Positions 20,757 to 32,040 of a stretch of DNA of 64,000 nt are shown here, in pieces; position 1 is the first letter of the stretch; every line of letters starts with the position of its first letter. The stretch is from Cladorhizidae sp. MBARI D1340-BT2 (lineage: Eukaryota > Porifera > Demospongiae > Poecilosclerida > Cladorhizidae): positions 3,276,025 to 3,340,024 of the forward strand of contig JAQNBH010000008.1 in the NCBI GenBank assembly GCA_028752905.1, written 5' to 3'. The notes below the pieces were generated by a model. The model was given only the letters and a program-made list of their open reading frames with translations, was not told where the DNA came from and made no database searches. Position numbers and translations under genes: made by a program.

Positions 20757-21735
20757 TAGCGCTTTTAGAACCCTGCCATCACCACTAGAGCTAGCCTTCT
20801 TAGATAACGCCTTCCACACCAGTTATCACCAAGCTGTGATTCTAGTGCCAAATTTTTAATTGATGGCGTGGCATTGATCAACCAACCATTCTTGCTGCCT
20901 GAAATTCCACAGAGTTAAGATAATTTGTTATAATTATTTTGGCATGACTTATATCACCAGACAATACTTCTATCCATGTGTTCGTATTATTGCGTGCTAG
21001 ACCCGAGATGACGGTTGAAGTGATGCGAGCAAAATGTCGTGAGAGAATACATACATGATGGACATTCATTTTGACAGTGTGGTTGAAAAGCAAGCTTTTC
21101 AAGATGGGTTCCAATAACTGCACTAGCGCAGTTGTAAGCAGTTGTGCAATGACAATCGAGGCTTGATGTCAGCCATGTCTGATATTGTGGAGGGAGTGGT
21201 CTCGCAATGATCTAGTTTCCCCGGTAACGAGCGCTCTTCTACTCCAGGCTAGGTGTATTATATATGGTCAAATTTCCATATACTGTAATGTTATCTTCAC
21301 CTGTGTCAGAGGTCGGTCTCATTGGTAATGTCATGCATGTGTTAATATGCAGTGCCTGGGAGGGGGGGGGGGGGGGGCATTGTCCCTGCTTTCAACCATC
21401 AGCCCCCCACTTTTGTGGGCATAGCTTAAGTTTTCATAACACCACACTTGTACTGTTGAGGACAAAGGGACTTCCCAGGGATTCTCCCTGGGATTTTCCA
21501 ATTATATTTGTGGAACAGAATCTACATCAGCATTGCAGCATGATGCCATGGAATGAAAGTTAGGTATGTTTTCCCATGTTTCCCAATACAATACTGGTGG
21601 ACTAAACACTTGCTTATTTTCGAGTAACTTATGTAAAGTAATGGCATATATATGTTCCATCCAATCTATGAAGCTGCCCAATCTATGAATGCCTTGCCTG
21701 CCGATCAATACACTTCAAAACATGGTAGCATAATT
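20757..21735. other. Unassigned sequence with a poly-G tract
   Basis: There is no recognisable gene. A G run of 16 lies at 21362-21377, next to a CCCCCCAC segment that could pair with it. Minus-strand open frames at 20878-21123 and 21502-21708 show no family I know. It ends at the 5'-truncated Gmr1-like element. Confidence 0.5.
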
Positions 21736-21745
21736 ATTAACACCT

Positions 21746-22555
21746 TTGACAACAGAGCCGGAGGACTTCGACATAGTCAAGACTGCTCTCTTGAAACTAC
21801 ACCACATTGACACTCAAGCTTTCCGATCCAGGTATCAGTCTCTTCAGAAGAAGCATAGTGAGTCATGCAGGGAGATGGCACTACGAGGCATCAGGATGTT
21901 TGATGCATGGACTAAAGAAACCACAACCAAGGTAGAACTAAGAGACCTCATCTTCACAGACCACCTCATCCACCGTCTGCCAGACCACATACAGACTTGG
22001 ATTCGAGACCAGCAAGCTACCGACCCACTAGCTATGGCAGAGCTAGCGGATGACCACTTGAGAAACCTTACCAGTCAAGGAGATCATAGTAGTGGACTGC
22101 TTCCGGGACAGTACTTTCATGGAAAGAGAGACCACAACTGGCAGTGGACAGACAGAAGACTGCACAATGGTGACCACAGAAAGCAGTGGGTCCCACCCCA
22201 GAGCTACTCCATTCAGCCCACTCCACTGCCTCCACCTGGGCCAGATTCGTCTCCCAGGCCGTGCAACAGTGACTCCACTCCAAAAACCATCAACGTGAAG
22301 ATTCCCCTAGCGGCTCATCCTGTTCCCTATCAACAACACCCAAGCGGCAGAGGAAATGGTTCAGAGACCAAAGCATCTCACAACAAGCCACACTGTCTTG
22401 CTAACTATTGTGACGATGTCAAAGGACCACAGTGCCTCAAGTGTCATGAATGCGCGAAGTCCCAAACAAACCTGCTTCACATTCAAGTAGATATAGACCA
22501 CCCACCTTACTACTGCATGGGACGGGTGGATGAAACAATTGCCGATGCCAGTTAG
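21746..22555 (+). pseudogene. Gag of element A, N-terminally truncated, SCAN-like
   Basis: The 270-codon frame has no ATG at its start (the first usable codon is TTG), so the N-terminal coiled coil seen in the related gags is gone. The SCAN-like helices are clear: EDFDIVKTALLKLHHI, SCREMALRGIRMFDAW, LRDLIFTDHLIHRLPDHIQT and LAMAELADDHLRNL. A Pro-rich linker follows, then a Cys/His cluster (CLKCHECAKSQTNLLH) that does not fit a standard CCHC knuckle. It ends in a stop before the protease region. Confidence 0.8.
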
Positions 22556-22559
22556 ATGG

Positions 22560-25488
22560 TGGCTCTGCAGTGACGATTGTGGCTCTGCAGTGACGATTGT
22601 GGACCAGAAATTGATCAAGGAAGACAACCCAGTACTTGGACATGTCATGGCTACTCCATGGTTAGGAAAACCACAGAAGTTGCCAGTAGTGGAAGTCCTC
22701 TTTGAGTTAGCGGGTCGTCAGTGCCTGACCCAGGTAGCTATTGCAACCAACAACCCTGTAGACGTCCTTGATGAGACTGGCATCAAAAACGTATCAGTTC
22801 CCTGTACAGACCAGAGCTCAAGCAGACACTGAACAACAAGACCTTGCTCAGGATCCAGGAGAGTTGGCTCCCAACCATATACCCCTTAATATTTCCATTG
22901 GCGAAGAGTTCAACTTCCACCAAACCAATGGCTCTCAACATGAAGAACTAGAGGAACCAATTCCGAAAGAAGAAGACCCACCTCTAGTGACTTCAGACAC
23001 AGAGACCTTAGCAAAAGACCAGGACGAGGACCCAACACTCTTTCCCCTCCTAAAGAAGGCGAAAGAAGGCGATGCCGAGTTCTTCATGGAAGACAATGTG
23101 CTGTACAGATGCTCCAAAGACCAGCTTGGACACACTTTCAGCCAAATCGTTTTGGCTACGTCAAGACGTATGGAAGTTTTTCAGCTAGCTCATGCTACAC
23201 CAATGGCAGGACACAGCGGACCAGCCCGGACCAAATACAAGATAATGAGAAGTTTCTTCTGGCCAGGGATTATCAGGGACATTCAAGCATATTGTAAGGT
23301 GTGTGACTGGTATCAACGCACAGCCAAGAGAACACACCTCAAAGCTCCACTACAAATGCCACCAGTCATCCCCACTCCATTTGAGAAGGTCGCTATTGAT
23401 GTTGTAGGACTACTTCCACTCACTGAGAGGAAAAATCGATATCTACTCACATTTATCGACCTCGTGGTTAGATATCCAGACGCAGTACCTCTGGGAGTCA
23501 CCACAGCTAAAGTAGTCTACTCTCTAGGCTATCAACTCCCCTAGAAATCTTGTCAGATTGTGGCTCAAACTTCCTGTCAAGTGTCATGCAAGAAGCCTTC
23601 AGATTTATGGGCATCGTACACACCAAGACTGCACCTTATAGACCACAATCTAATGGCACCGTGGAAAGATCACCATACCCTAATGCAGATGGTGAGGAAG
23701 ACATTAAAGGACAAGAAACATTGGGGGCATTACATTCTGTTTGCATGCAGAGAAGCACCCTGCACCTCGACAGGATTTTCACCTTCCAACTATTGTTTGG
23801 AAACAATGTTCATGGACCGTTAGAGATACTGAGAAGACAGTGGGTGCCTAAATAAACCACAACTACATCGACCACAGAGTGGCTACGTTCAGACTTAGAT
23901 TCCATGCGAACCTTGGCTGCAGCACACCAAGAACACTGCACGAAAACCACCAAAGACTGGTTTGACAAGAATACAAAGAGGAGAAAATTTGCAAAAGGAG
24001 ACAGTTGTCAGTGGCAGAAGGCCAGACCAGTTCCAAGACCGTTGGCAAGGTCCCTACACCGTTATAGGCAAGCTTACCCCGGTGACCTATTGTTATGCAC
24101 GACAAACACCGAAAACACATATAACAGCATGGCAAGAACCAGTTGTAGATGTCCGTTTCCCCCCGATATGGACGGACCGGCAAACGAAGTACTCCCAGAG
24201 TATCATCCATTCCCGGAAGTAATTGGACCAGAGTTTGGCGAAAGATTAACACAGGAGCAGTGCTCCAAGTTCAAGGAGCTATTGAGACAATTCCCAAACC
24301 TTACTAGAGCAGTACCGGGACAAACCACTCTCACCACACACACCATCGAGATGGGAGATGCTCCCAATCAGACACTCCCACTACAGAATCCCTTAGATAT
24401 GGCAACAACCATTCAGAGAAGAACTCGAGTTCCTACAAACCACAGGTTTAGTGGTGAAATCCACTGCACCATGGGAAGCCTCAATGTTTGCTGTGCCCAG
24501 CAAGATCAGGCTTGTAGCTGATTACAGAAGACTGAACATGGTAACTATCCCAGACCCATACTGCATGCCCCACATAGAGGAAGACTAGAAACCATGGGAC
24601 CAGCAAAGTACATATCAACATTCGACTTGGCTATCAAGTACCAGTCCACCCTCAACACCAAGACAAGACCACTTTTATCACGCCATTTGGCAAGTTCAAG
24701 TTTGTTGTCATGCCAATCAGGCTCAGGAATACACCAGCAACGTTTCAACGTTTGATGGACGACATTCTTGGTGACCTCCACAGCTTTGTGGGAGCATACA
24801 TAGACAATGTGGCCATTTTTAGTCGGTCATGGGGAGATCACATCATCCACCTCCACTCTGTATTTACCCGACTCAATCATGCTGGACCGACTCTTCAGCT
24901 GGCAAAATGCCATGTCGGGAAGCATACATGTCTATTCCTCGGACATGAGGTAGGACATGGCAAGTTGAACCCACAACGAGCAAAAGTTCAGGCCGTAGTA
25001 GAATTTCGCCGACCAGTGACAAAGAGAGACATATGAGCCTTTCTAGGCCTTGTAGAGTACTACAGGCGATATATTAAGAACTTCAGTGCCATAGCGGCAC
25101 CACTCTCTGATTTAACCGGATCGACAGAACCAGACCAGATCCAGTGGACAGACACCTGCAACCAGGAATTTGAAAACTTAAAGCAAACACTTACACAGCA
25201 GCTGGTGTTTATTCCTTCCAGACTTTGACAATCCCTTTGTATTATTCGCAGACGCCTCAGACCAGGGAATTGGGGTGGTGCTAGCACAGACAGGGAAGGA
25301 TGGAGAAGACCAACCAGTTGCTTACCATTCGAGGAAGCTATTACCCCGTGAGCAAAATTACTTGGTTTCGGAAAAAGAGGCTTTAGCAGTAGTGGATGGA
25401 TGCAAAACATTCCACCCATACTTTATGGTCAACCCTTCACTATTTATACAGATCACAGAGCTTTTGACATTTCTTAGAGAAAGGCCCA
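22560..25488 (+). pseudogene. Pol of element A: PR-INT-RT-RH, inactivated
   Basis: The frame is broken at about 22555, 23544, 23855, 24521, 24600 and 25036. The integrase N-terminal H2C2 finger is seen as HATPMAGHSG then CKVCDWY. The core shows IDVVGLLP, then DCGSNFLS, then QSNGTVERS. RT shows RLVADYRRLN-like and FGKFKFVV-like pieces, then AYIDNVAIFS. The catalytic YxDD box is YIDN, so the second aspartate is lost. RNase H is cut off after HSRKLLPREQNY and EKEALAVVDG. Confidence 0.8.
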
Positions 25489-26072
25489 TGTAAGGCAGAT
25501 TAGCCCGTTAGAGCGAAGCCCTTGTCAGAAACTCTCTCCCTGTGACCTCTTATAAGTTACTAGCAGTTTCTGATGACGCCAAACCCTTGCCTGAGAACCT
25601 AGATGCACCACACCTCTTGCCCTCAAGACCTTGGTAAGACCAATACACTAACCTCACTCCCTCACTAGAGCTCGTTAGGAATTAAAGAACAATAAAACAA
25701 TGGCTCAAATGCACATTAAAAACATATATCAATAAGCACAATATCACTAGTAATCTATCTCGTTCGATGATAGACTTACTCAGTCTTAATTGTCTTTCTT
25801 TAATCGTTCCCTTTCTTTGTTCTCCTTTTCTCTTTGCTGTTCTTCTCTTTTATAGATTCTGTCACAGTTCACGTAGTGGTTTTGTGGGTAGTCTGTCTTC
25901 TCTGGTCTCTGTGGTTTTACACCTTCTGATGTAGGTGAGTAATCAGGTGAGTGATTCCCACTGGTTGTTCCTCCTTTCCCAGAGGTGTCAGAGGCAGTCA
26001 CAACGTGATTCCCACAGGTTGTTCCCCCTTCTCCAGAGGTGTCAGAGGCAGTTGTCAGGATGCTCCCTGACA
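25489..26072 (-). repeat. LTR of the minus-strand fragment
   Basis: On the minus strand it starts TGTCAGGGAGCATCC directly after the purine tract and ends CTGCCTTACA. It contains a TATAAAAG box (near 25850) and a 66-bp internal tandem duplication centred on CTGCCTCTGACACCTCTGG. Confidence 0.75.
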
Positions 26073-26084
26073 CTCCCCCATCGT

Positions 26085-26594
26085 TCAAGTGAGAGCCATG
26101 CTCTCGTGATAGGCCATCAGCATTGGCATTGCGTGGCCAGGCTTGTGTACAATCTTGTAGTTGTACGGTTGCATCAGCAGAGCCCATCGTGCTAGTCTTC
26201 CATGGCTATCTTTCAGTCGTGACAGGTATGTCAATGGATTGTGGTCAGTCTGGATCGTAAATTCGGTACCCTCCAGATAAACGCGAAAGTGTCTGGTTCC
26301 TTCGATAACCGCCAGGGCTTCTTTCTCGATGGTCGAATATTTCCTCTCCCGTGGAAGAAGTTTCCTGGATGCATAGGCGATTGGGTGTTCCTCTCCCAAC
26401 TCATCAATCTGGGAAAGAACAAAACCTATGCCACTATCAGAGGCATCAGTTTGTAAGATAAATGATCTATGCCAATTAGGTGTGGATAGAACTGGGTAAT
26501 TTGTGAGAACTGTTTTCAATTTCTGGAAAGCCCGTAGGATATGCTCATTCCACTCAATTAAGTTGGGTTTATCTGCTCCGACAGGGAAGTACAT
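26085..26594 (-). pseudogene. RNase H domain and connection, 5'-truncated
   Basis: About 170 codons contain LQTDASDSGIGFVLSQ (first catalytic Asp), EKEALAVIEG, IQTDHNPLTYL and GRLARWALLMQPYN, typical of Ty3/Gypsy RNase H. A frameshift near 26110 separates it from the NADGLSREHGS tail, which continues to the LTR. Confidence 0.82.
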
Positions 26595-26719
26595 CTACTC
26601 GCCTTGGGAACACCCCATTCAGTCAACCACCTCCATCAACCAAGGGAAACTCGTTCCGACCAAAGCTGGAGCCAGGTAGTACCCTCTCCGACCGACCAAC
26701 TCGGAGCGATATCAGTCAG

Positions 26720-28621
26720 GTCGAGTGCTTCCGGTGTGGTCGCAAGGGACACCTGAGACGGGACTGCAGAGTGAGGATGGAAGAAGCTCATTTTGGAAGT
26801 AGGACCCCGGTCAGGGCAAACGCACCTCAATGGACTGAGGAAGTGTTGGTCAATGACAGGAAGGTTACCGCTCTACTAGACACAGGATGCTCAAAAACCA
26901 TGGTTCATTCCAGGTGTCTAGGACCGAAGAAGTTGGGGTGGAAGATCCCGTACATCACACCCAGCGCCCGGAAGACATGGTTTCCAGCAGCCAGCAGATC
27001 AAAGGAACAACATGTGAGCTAGCAGTAGGGGTGTCAGAACATTTGAATGTTGATAGGAAGGGACGTACCAGGCTTCCGAAAATTGCTGAAACAGGCTATT
27101 GAGGAGGAAGAAAAGCGTGATGAGACCCAACTCATCATAGCACCAGAGGTGGCTGAGACATTCATCAGTTCCAGGGCCAGAGAGAAGGAGGACAAGGAGA
27201 AGGAAGAGTCGGAAGCCGTGGCACAGCAGAAGGATGACGCGGTGGTCCACGAGCTCGAGAATGACTCAGAGGTAGAGTCCGAAGAGCAGTTGGAGCAGGT
27301 GTTTGATTTTTCAGACGACCTGTTCCAGACACCCCCAACGAAACCAGACACGAAGAGGGGCACAGACGGGGATGACCAGACGTCGCTGGAGCTGATCTCT
27401 CCCAGTAAACTTTGCACTCTCCAACTACTCGACCCAACCCTATCGAGATGGCGAGACCAGGCGGACGAGACTGGGCAGAGTGATGTGAGGTGGGCGGATG
27501 GCATCCTCGTTAAGAAGTCCAGGACGGAGGGTGAGGAAGAATGTGTTGTTGTTCCCATGTCATGTAGGCGTGAAGTGCTGAGGATGGCGCACAGCTCACC
27601 CATAGCAGGGCACTTTGGGGAGGTGAGAACGCTGAACACACTGCGGAAGAGGGTGAGGTGGCTGGGAATGGTTGCAGATGTGAGGGAGGCATATAACTCT
27701 TGCCCAGAGTGTCAGGTGGCGGCCCCTGCGATGCTTAAGCGAGCCCCCTTGCACTCCTTACCAGTGATGTCAGTACCCTTTAGCCGGGAGGCAATGGACA
27801 TTTTTGGACCTCTGAAGAGAACACGAGGTGGGAAAAACATACATAAGTCTACAGGTTTCTCTCCCTATGAGCTGATGTACGATGAACACCCCTGTGGACG
27901 AGCTGGTACGTCAGTGGACTCAGACAGAAGAGGCAGGTGGGGTCGAGATCAGAGAGTATCTCCGCCTACTAAGAGAAAAGATGGGAGTAATCAGAGAGTT
28001 AGCAGCTTCAACCGAAGGGAAGGCAAAGGACGGCCATAAGAGGTACAATGACCAGAAGGCAACCCGACAGACCTCTAACAAAGCCACACCCTTGTCCCAT
28101 CTCACGAAGAACAAAGGGCCAGGTAGAGTTATTTGGGGTGAGGCAGCCGAAGCGGCTTTTGTGAAGCTAAAGGGTCTTATGTCTAACTATCCCATACTCT
28201 CTACCCGTAAAACTGGGATAGACCCTTCATCCTTCAGACTGACGCAAGCGTGACGGGAATCGGCTATGTTCTGAGCCAAAAGGACAAACTGGAGGAGGAA
28301 CACCCCATCGCTTATGGATCACGAAAGCTGCAACAGAGGGAGACGAACTACTATACCATTGAGCGGGAGGCATTGGCACGGGAGGCATTGGCACTAGTGG
28401 AGGGGGTACGACACTTCCGGATCTACCTCGAAGGAACTACCTTCGAGATTCAGACAGACCACAACCCCCTAACGTGGTTAGGACACCTGAGGGATGCCAC
28501 AGGGCGGTTAGGTCACTGGGCACTAGCGATGCAGCCCTACAGCTACCACATCTCTCACAAACCAGGCGCTCAAAGAACTCAAATGCTGATGGACTCTCTC
28601 GAGAGCATGGCTCTCGCCTAG
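26720..28621 (+). pseudogene. Gag-pol remnant of element B
   Basis: Zinc knuckle CFRCGRKGHLRRDC (26731-26772), protease LLDTGCSKTMV (about 26872), then a long acidic spacer (EEEEKRDET, EVESEEQLEQ). Integrase finger is HSSPIAGHFG with CPECQ, and the core starts AMDIFGPL. After GGKN the frame jumps to KSTGFSPYELMYDEHP, so the catalytic D and E boxes of integrase are deleted. A further jump leads to FVKLKGLMSNYPIL and RNase H (GIGYVLSQ, IQTDHNPLTWL). An 18-bp tandem duplication in RNase H gives EALAREALA. Frames change near 27040, 27890 and 28250. Confidence 0.82.
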
Positions 28622-29276
28622 AGGAGGGAGGAATAACTCCTGACTGGGGAAGGAGGAGCGCCCCTGAAGGACCTAGGTGGGCAGATGGCCCCGAGTGGAG
28701 GTCAGGAGCAAGTGTGGGTACGGGACGACAACACCACGATGGAACGGGACGACAACACCATGATGGAACAGGGTGGCAAGATTCGGTAGGACCAGACCAC
28801 AACCGGCAGACCACGGTTCATCGCAAGTTCAGACTAGATGAACGATTCGACGTCACAGCAGCACAGAAAATGACCTAATAAGGTCACAAGAACAGCACAA
28901 GAACAGAGTATAAAAGAGACGGACATTTTAGAGAGAGAGAGAGACAGTGAGAGCAGATATTAGAGGTCGTTAGCGAGAGAGAGATAATAACGAGGTACTA
29001 ATACTCTTCCATTCTACGTGTTATTATTATACCAGTTTATTGATTGTGCTCTGACTGTCCAAGTATTTGATTGTTGTGCATCTAAGTTTATTTGTAGCAA
29101 AGTCAATACAACTACTACACCTCTCTTAGTGAGAAAGGGAGAATCGTGTGCGAGTAGTTCTGGTCCAGGTAGACTTTAACTAGCGAGAGTTAAGGGGTGG
29201 GCTTGGGCGTCATCGGATTGCGTGGAATCAGCTAAGAGAGCTGATTATTCGAGAATCTGGGAATACGAATCCGACA
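28622..29276 (+). repeat. 3' LTR region of element B with TATA box
   Basis: It follows a purine tract (GAGGAGGGAGGAA) and ends ..CCGACAA. TATAAAAG at 28909-28916 is followed by a GAGAGA tract, a layout like the LTR promoter of element D. I cannot fix the 5' tip and find no second copy in the window. Confidence 0.6.
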
Positions 29277-29398
29277 ATACCCATCACTAATTAATGTGTG
29301 TGTACCTAAGCTCAGTCTCTCCACTGAACGCTAAAAATGTTTTTGTGTTCCTACAACTTCCATAGAACCCGAAGAGCCTTCAAAATTGGCTTCATAAT

Positions 29399-30188
29399 TT
29401 ACCTTGTGACCCTCAAACCATTCTGTGTAACTTGCTTCTGTTTCATTTCAGGTCTTCGCACACAAGCTTGACAGAACTTAGACATAAGATAATAATCTAA
29501 AACTTCTCCAGTGTCCCAAGACATCACCGCAACCAAGCCATAATTTGATTTGTGGCCCTGTCTAAGCCATGTGCCGTCAACAGTAATACTAACATCAATG
29601 ATGTCTTCATGCCTAACCCTATAAAAATCATGTAACCTATGAGCGTCATCCAACATAATACTCTGTTACTGCATTTGCGTCACTCCATGTAACCTATGAG
29701 CGGCATCCAACATAATACTCTGTTACTGCATTTGCGTCACTCCCTATTGACCTAGTATATTTTTTAAAAAACAAGTGGAACTAAGAGGGGGCAACATATC
29801 CATGACTGCAGTGATGTCTTCCAGACCAGAATGACTAATTCCAGCAATGCGAGCACCCAGTACTGACTGGATGTTCAAAGAATGCTCCTACAGATACAGG
29901 GTTTGAGATGTCTCGAGTGTTACTACAATTTGAACAAAAAGTAAAAATGAGACACCATGCGTGCCCTACGGGCTTCAGTTGCAAGGGAGCTCAGTTACCA
30001 CATTGAATACACTTATTACACCTTTCTATGACCTCTCTAAGCTTATCTAAGTTTATTATACGATTACCCTTACCTAGTTCTCCAACACCACCCGAGTCCA
30101 AAGAGGTAGAGCCAGTAGATCCAGTAGCAACAGCCACAGAGGCAGCTGAACGATCCATGAGAGCCAACTTCTTCCTGGTCATAGTCAC
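29399..30188 (-). pseudogene. Mutator-like transposase remnant, right copy
   Basis: It carries the same N-terminal piece (LALMDRSAASVAVATG, RCNKCIQCG, 30188-29991) and core (ITVDGTWLRQ, SWDTGEVLDYYLMSKFCQAC, 29656-29399) as the left copy. A frameshift follows RRPE, and a 55-bp duplication at 29637-29746 splits the link between the two parts. The C-terminal half is missing because element B replaces it. Confidence 0.75.
29637..29746. repeat. 55-bp tandem duplication
   Basis: CCATGTAACCTATGAGCG through TTTGCGTCACTC occurs twice in a row. The left Mutator-like copy has this sequence once. Confidence 0.9.
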
Positions 30189-30569
30189 TGGTCATAGTCA
30201 CAAATGGAACTGGCCTCTCTTCAGACATTTGCAATTGATTGCAAGGTAAGTGAAGGTTCACAGAAGGCGCTACCCCACCTACAGGATCCAAGAGACTCAC
30301 TAACAAAGGAAGGAAACAGCTAGTAACTTTTTAGTACGGAGATAAACATTAAAACTTGACTGGCGCGGCCACTGTGACAGGCTCACCTGTAGGGCTTTCG
30401 GATCAATTCACATATACGGCCAGTAGCCGCGTGAAATTCGTGCGCGTGTAATTAACTTAAAATAAATAATTAACTAAAAGCGTAGGTGTTAATGGAACCT
30501 AATTAATGGCCCATCTATTTTTTCCAATTGTTATTTTATACATACATTTCATTATCATTATCATATCAT

Positions 30570-31353
30570 TCATACAGGGTATTGCTGACTTATATTTAAC
30601 ATTATATTATTAAATGCAATGTGTTTTGCCTGTCCATGCCGCTCTCGCCACATAAATTCATCCAGGTAGCTTCCAGTCTGATGTGCATGGCATCCTTTCA
30701 TCCTCTTCAGTTTGGTCTTTACTCTATTCCAATACGACTCAATGTTTTGTGTATGGGTACCCGACCCAGGGTCTACAAAATGCAGGGAATGGTTGACAGT
30801 TTGGTGGCTAGAGACACCAGCAAGCGATCGAACTTGGTTATAAGCCCTCCACTGGTCTGAGTGGATGACTGTGTTGGGTGCAATATGGGCTTGTATGATG
30901 GGCAGTAGGGTGGCCGCATCTCTTTTTGCCACTTCCTGCATGTAACCCAAGGCTGGTGAGGTCGAGATGTTGACCATTCTGAACACCCAGACTTCTTGGG
31001 CTGGAGGTCTGCCTCTGTGGTGCTGTATGTTAGATTAGGTAAAGTAAGAAAATGGGATCCAGATAAGGTAAGATAAGATAAGATGAAGTAGATAAGGTAA
31101 AGTAAGTAGGTTTCTAAATAACTATATCTATCTATAAACCTTTGGTTTGTGTCGGAAGAGCGATTCATCGATTTGCACCACCCCTCCAAGCACAGTTGGC
31201 GCTTGCAATAGCTTAGTCAAACAGACTTCCCTCAGCCACTGGTAGATATCCACCCCTCTTTGTGGACTGATGCCAGCATCTCGGCTTGCCTCGCATACAG
31301 GATACTCCCGAGACCACAGATACATTAGCAGGACCCATTGCCTGAGCTCTAAT
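30570..31353 (-). pseudogene. ISXO2-like (Merlin) transposase, N-terminally incomplete
   Basis: Two exons are seen on the minus strand: 31353-31140 and 31022-30570, with a 117-bp GT-AG intron (31139-31023) that restores the family motif HKPK|HHRGRPP. The DDE residues are visible: QIDESLF (first D), HSDQWRAYN (second D), and NIESYWNRVK (E). The C-terminus is complete (LDEFMWRERHG, stop at 30570). There is no ATG before the first exon; the frame hits a stop at 31379, and the zinc-ribbon N-terminus usual in this family is not found in the 200 bp to the TIR. Either an upstream exon was lost or this copy depended on others. It is the best preserved transposase core in the window. Confidence 0.85.
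31023..31139 (-). other. Intron of the Merlin transposase, with GATAAG repeats
   Basis: Begins GTTTATAGATAG and ends CATACAG on the minus strand. It is rich in TTATCTTA/CTTAC repeats. Presence of a spliceosomal intron supports a eukaryotic Merlin and not a bacterial contaminant. Confidence 0.8.
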
Positions 31354-32040
31354 CTATGTAGAACCAAGAAACATAATTATGCATCTTGAGGAGTGTATAT
31401 TCATTCAAAGGATGATAGTCCAGTCTATATTCAGTAATACTCTCATTAATGTCTTCAAAGGACGATAGCCCATTAACACCTGGTTGTGTATGCTTAGTTA
31501 ATTATCTATTTTAAGTTAATTACACGCGCACGAATTTCACGCGGCTACTGGCCGTATAATTATGTGAATTGATCCGGGCTTTCTTCTTCTTGTCGTCACT
31601 CTTCTTGAATCCTTGGCCTTTCTGTTCTCTGTTCTCTTCCCCATAACTCAACAGTGCGGGCGAACTGACTAAAAAAACACGTGACCTAAAAAAACATAGA
31701 GGGTGCGCACTCCCCCCCCGCCTGGCCAATTCATTGCGCAAACGACTGGTAAGGGTCTCCATGAAATTGGCAACATTTTGATATATAAAAACTGTATTTT
31801 GGGTAGGCGATCATCGCCGACCGCCCGATTGTAGCCAGGTAAGACTGGGAGAGAACCTCTTCCAATGTGAAGTGAAATGAAATGAAATGGAATGATAATG
31901 CACTGTATAAAAATGGCTATATCTTCTGATGCAAGTATTCACTTGCTCTGAAACTTGAAACTCAAACTCCAGACATAATTATTATGAACCCCCCAAATTT
32001 TTTTTGAAAAAATATGTGTTTTCAGCACTCTTCCCCCCTT

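Larger units (their letters stand above)
21736..25488 (+). mobile_element. Gmr1-like LTR retrotransposon A, both ends truncated
   Basis: Recognisable parts in order are SCAN-like gag (21746-22555), a protease-like stretch, integrase zinc finger and core (about 23050-23800), integrase C-terminal region (23900-24180), reverse transcriptase (about 24230-25040) and the start of RNase H (25060-25488). Integrase upstream of RT is the hallmark order of Gmr1-like Ty3/Gypsy elements; ordinary Gypsy has it last. There is no LTR on either side. The right end meets the TG tip of another element's LTR inside the RNase H domain. Confidence 0.85.
25489..26594 (-). mobile_element. Gypsy/Gmr1-like fragment: RNase H plus 3' LTR
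   Basis: On the minus strand, RNase H coding (26594-26085) runs into a purine tract (GATGGGGGAG) and a TG...CA LTR (26072-25489). The RT and everything upstream are missing; 26594/26595 is an abrupt junction to the plus-strand element B. Its RNase H is closely similar to that of element B (both share NADGLSREHGS-type endings). Confidence 0.8.
26595..29276 (+). mobile_element. Gmr1-like LTR retrotransposon B, internally deleted
   Basis: Starts abruptly in late gag and runs through knuckle, protease, integrase finger, RNase H and a 3' LTR-like region to ..CGACAA at 29276. The end is defined because homology of the Mutator-like copy begins at 29277 (TACCCATCACTAA, equivalent to 2299 reversed). 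Two large internal deletions remove most of the integrase core and most of RT. Integrase precedes RNase H, the Gmr1-like order. Confidence 0.8.
30400..31575 (-). mobile_element. Merlin-type (IS1595/ISXO2-like) DNA transposon
   Basis: 1176 bp with terminal inverted repeats of about 85 bp: GGATCAATTCACATA.. at 30400 and its complement ending TGTGAATTGATCC at 31575. It is flanked by an 8-bp target duplication, GGGCTTTC, at 30392-30399 and 31576-31583; Merlin elements make 8-9 bp duplications. The empty site survives at 1240-1290 in the left Mutator-like copy, which has GAAGAAGACCC and no insertion. It carries an ISXO2-like transposase. Confidence 0.92.
29277..32040 (-). mobile_element. Mutator-like DNA transposon, right copy, with Merlin nested
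   Basis: Minus-strand copy of 846-2299, containing AAGAGGTTCTCTC, GGGCGGTCGGCGATGATC and the GCCAGTTCC segments in the same order. It is broken at 29277 by element B and interrupted at 30400-31575 by a Merlin element. The terminus lies near 32040, where TTTTCAGCACTCTTCCCCCC ends the match. Confidence 0.8.

Noticed and set aside
27034..27692. Minus-strand Ser/Pro-rich ORFs
   Set aside because: Shadows of the plus-strand pol of element B.
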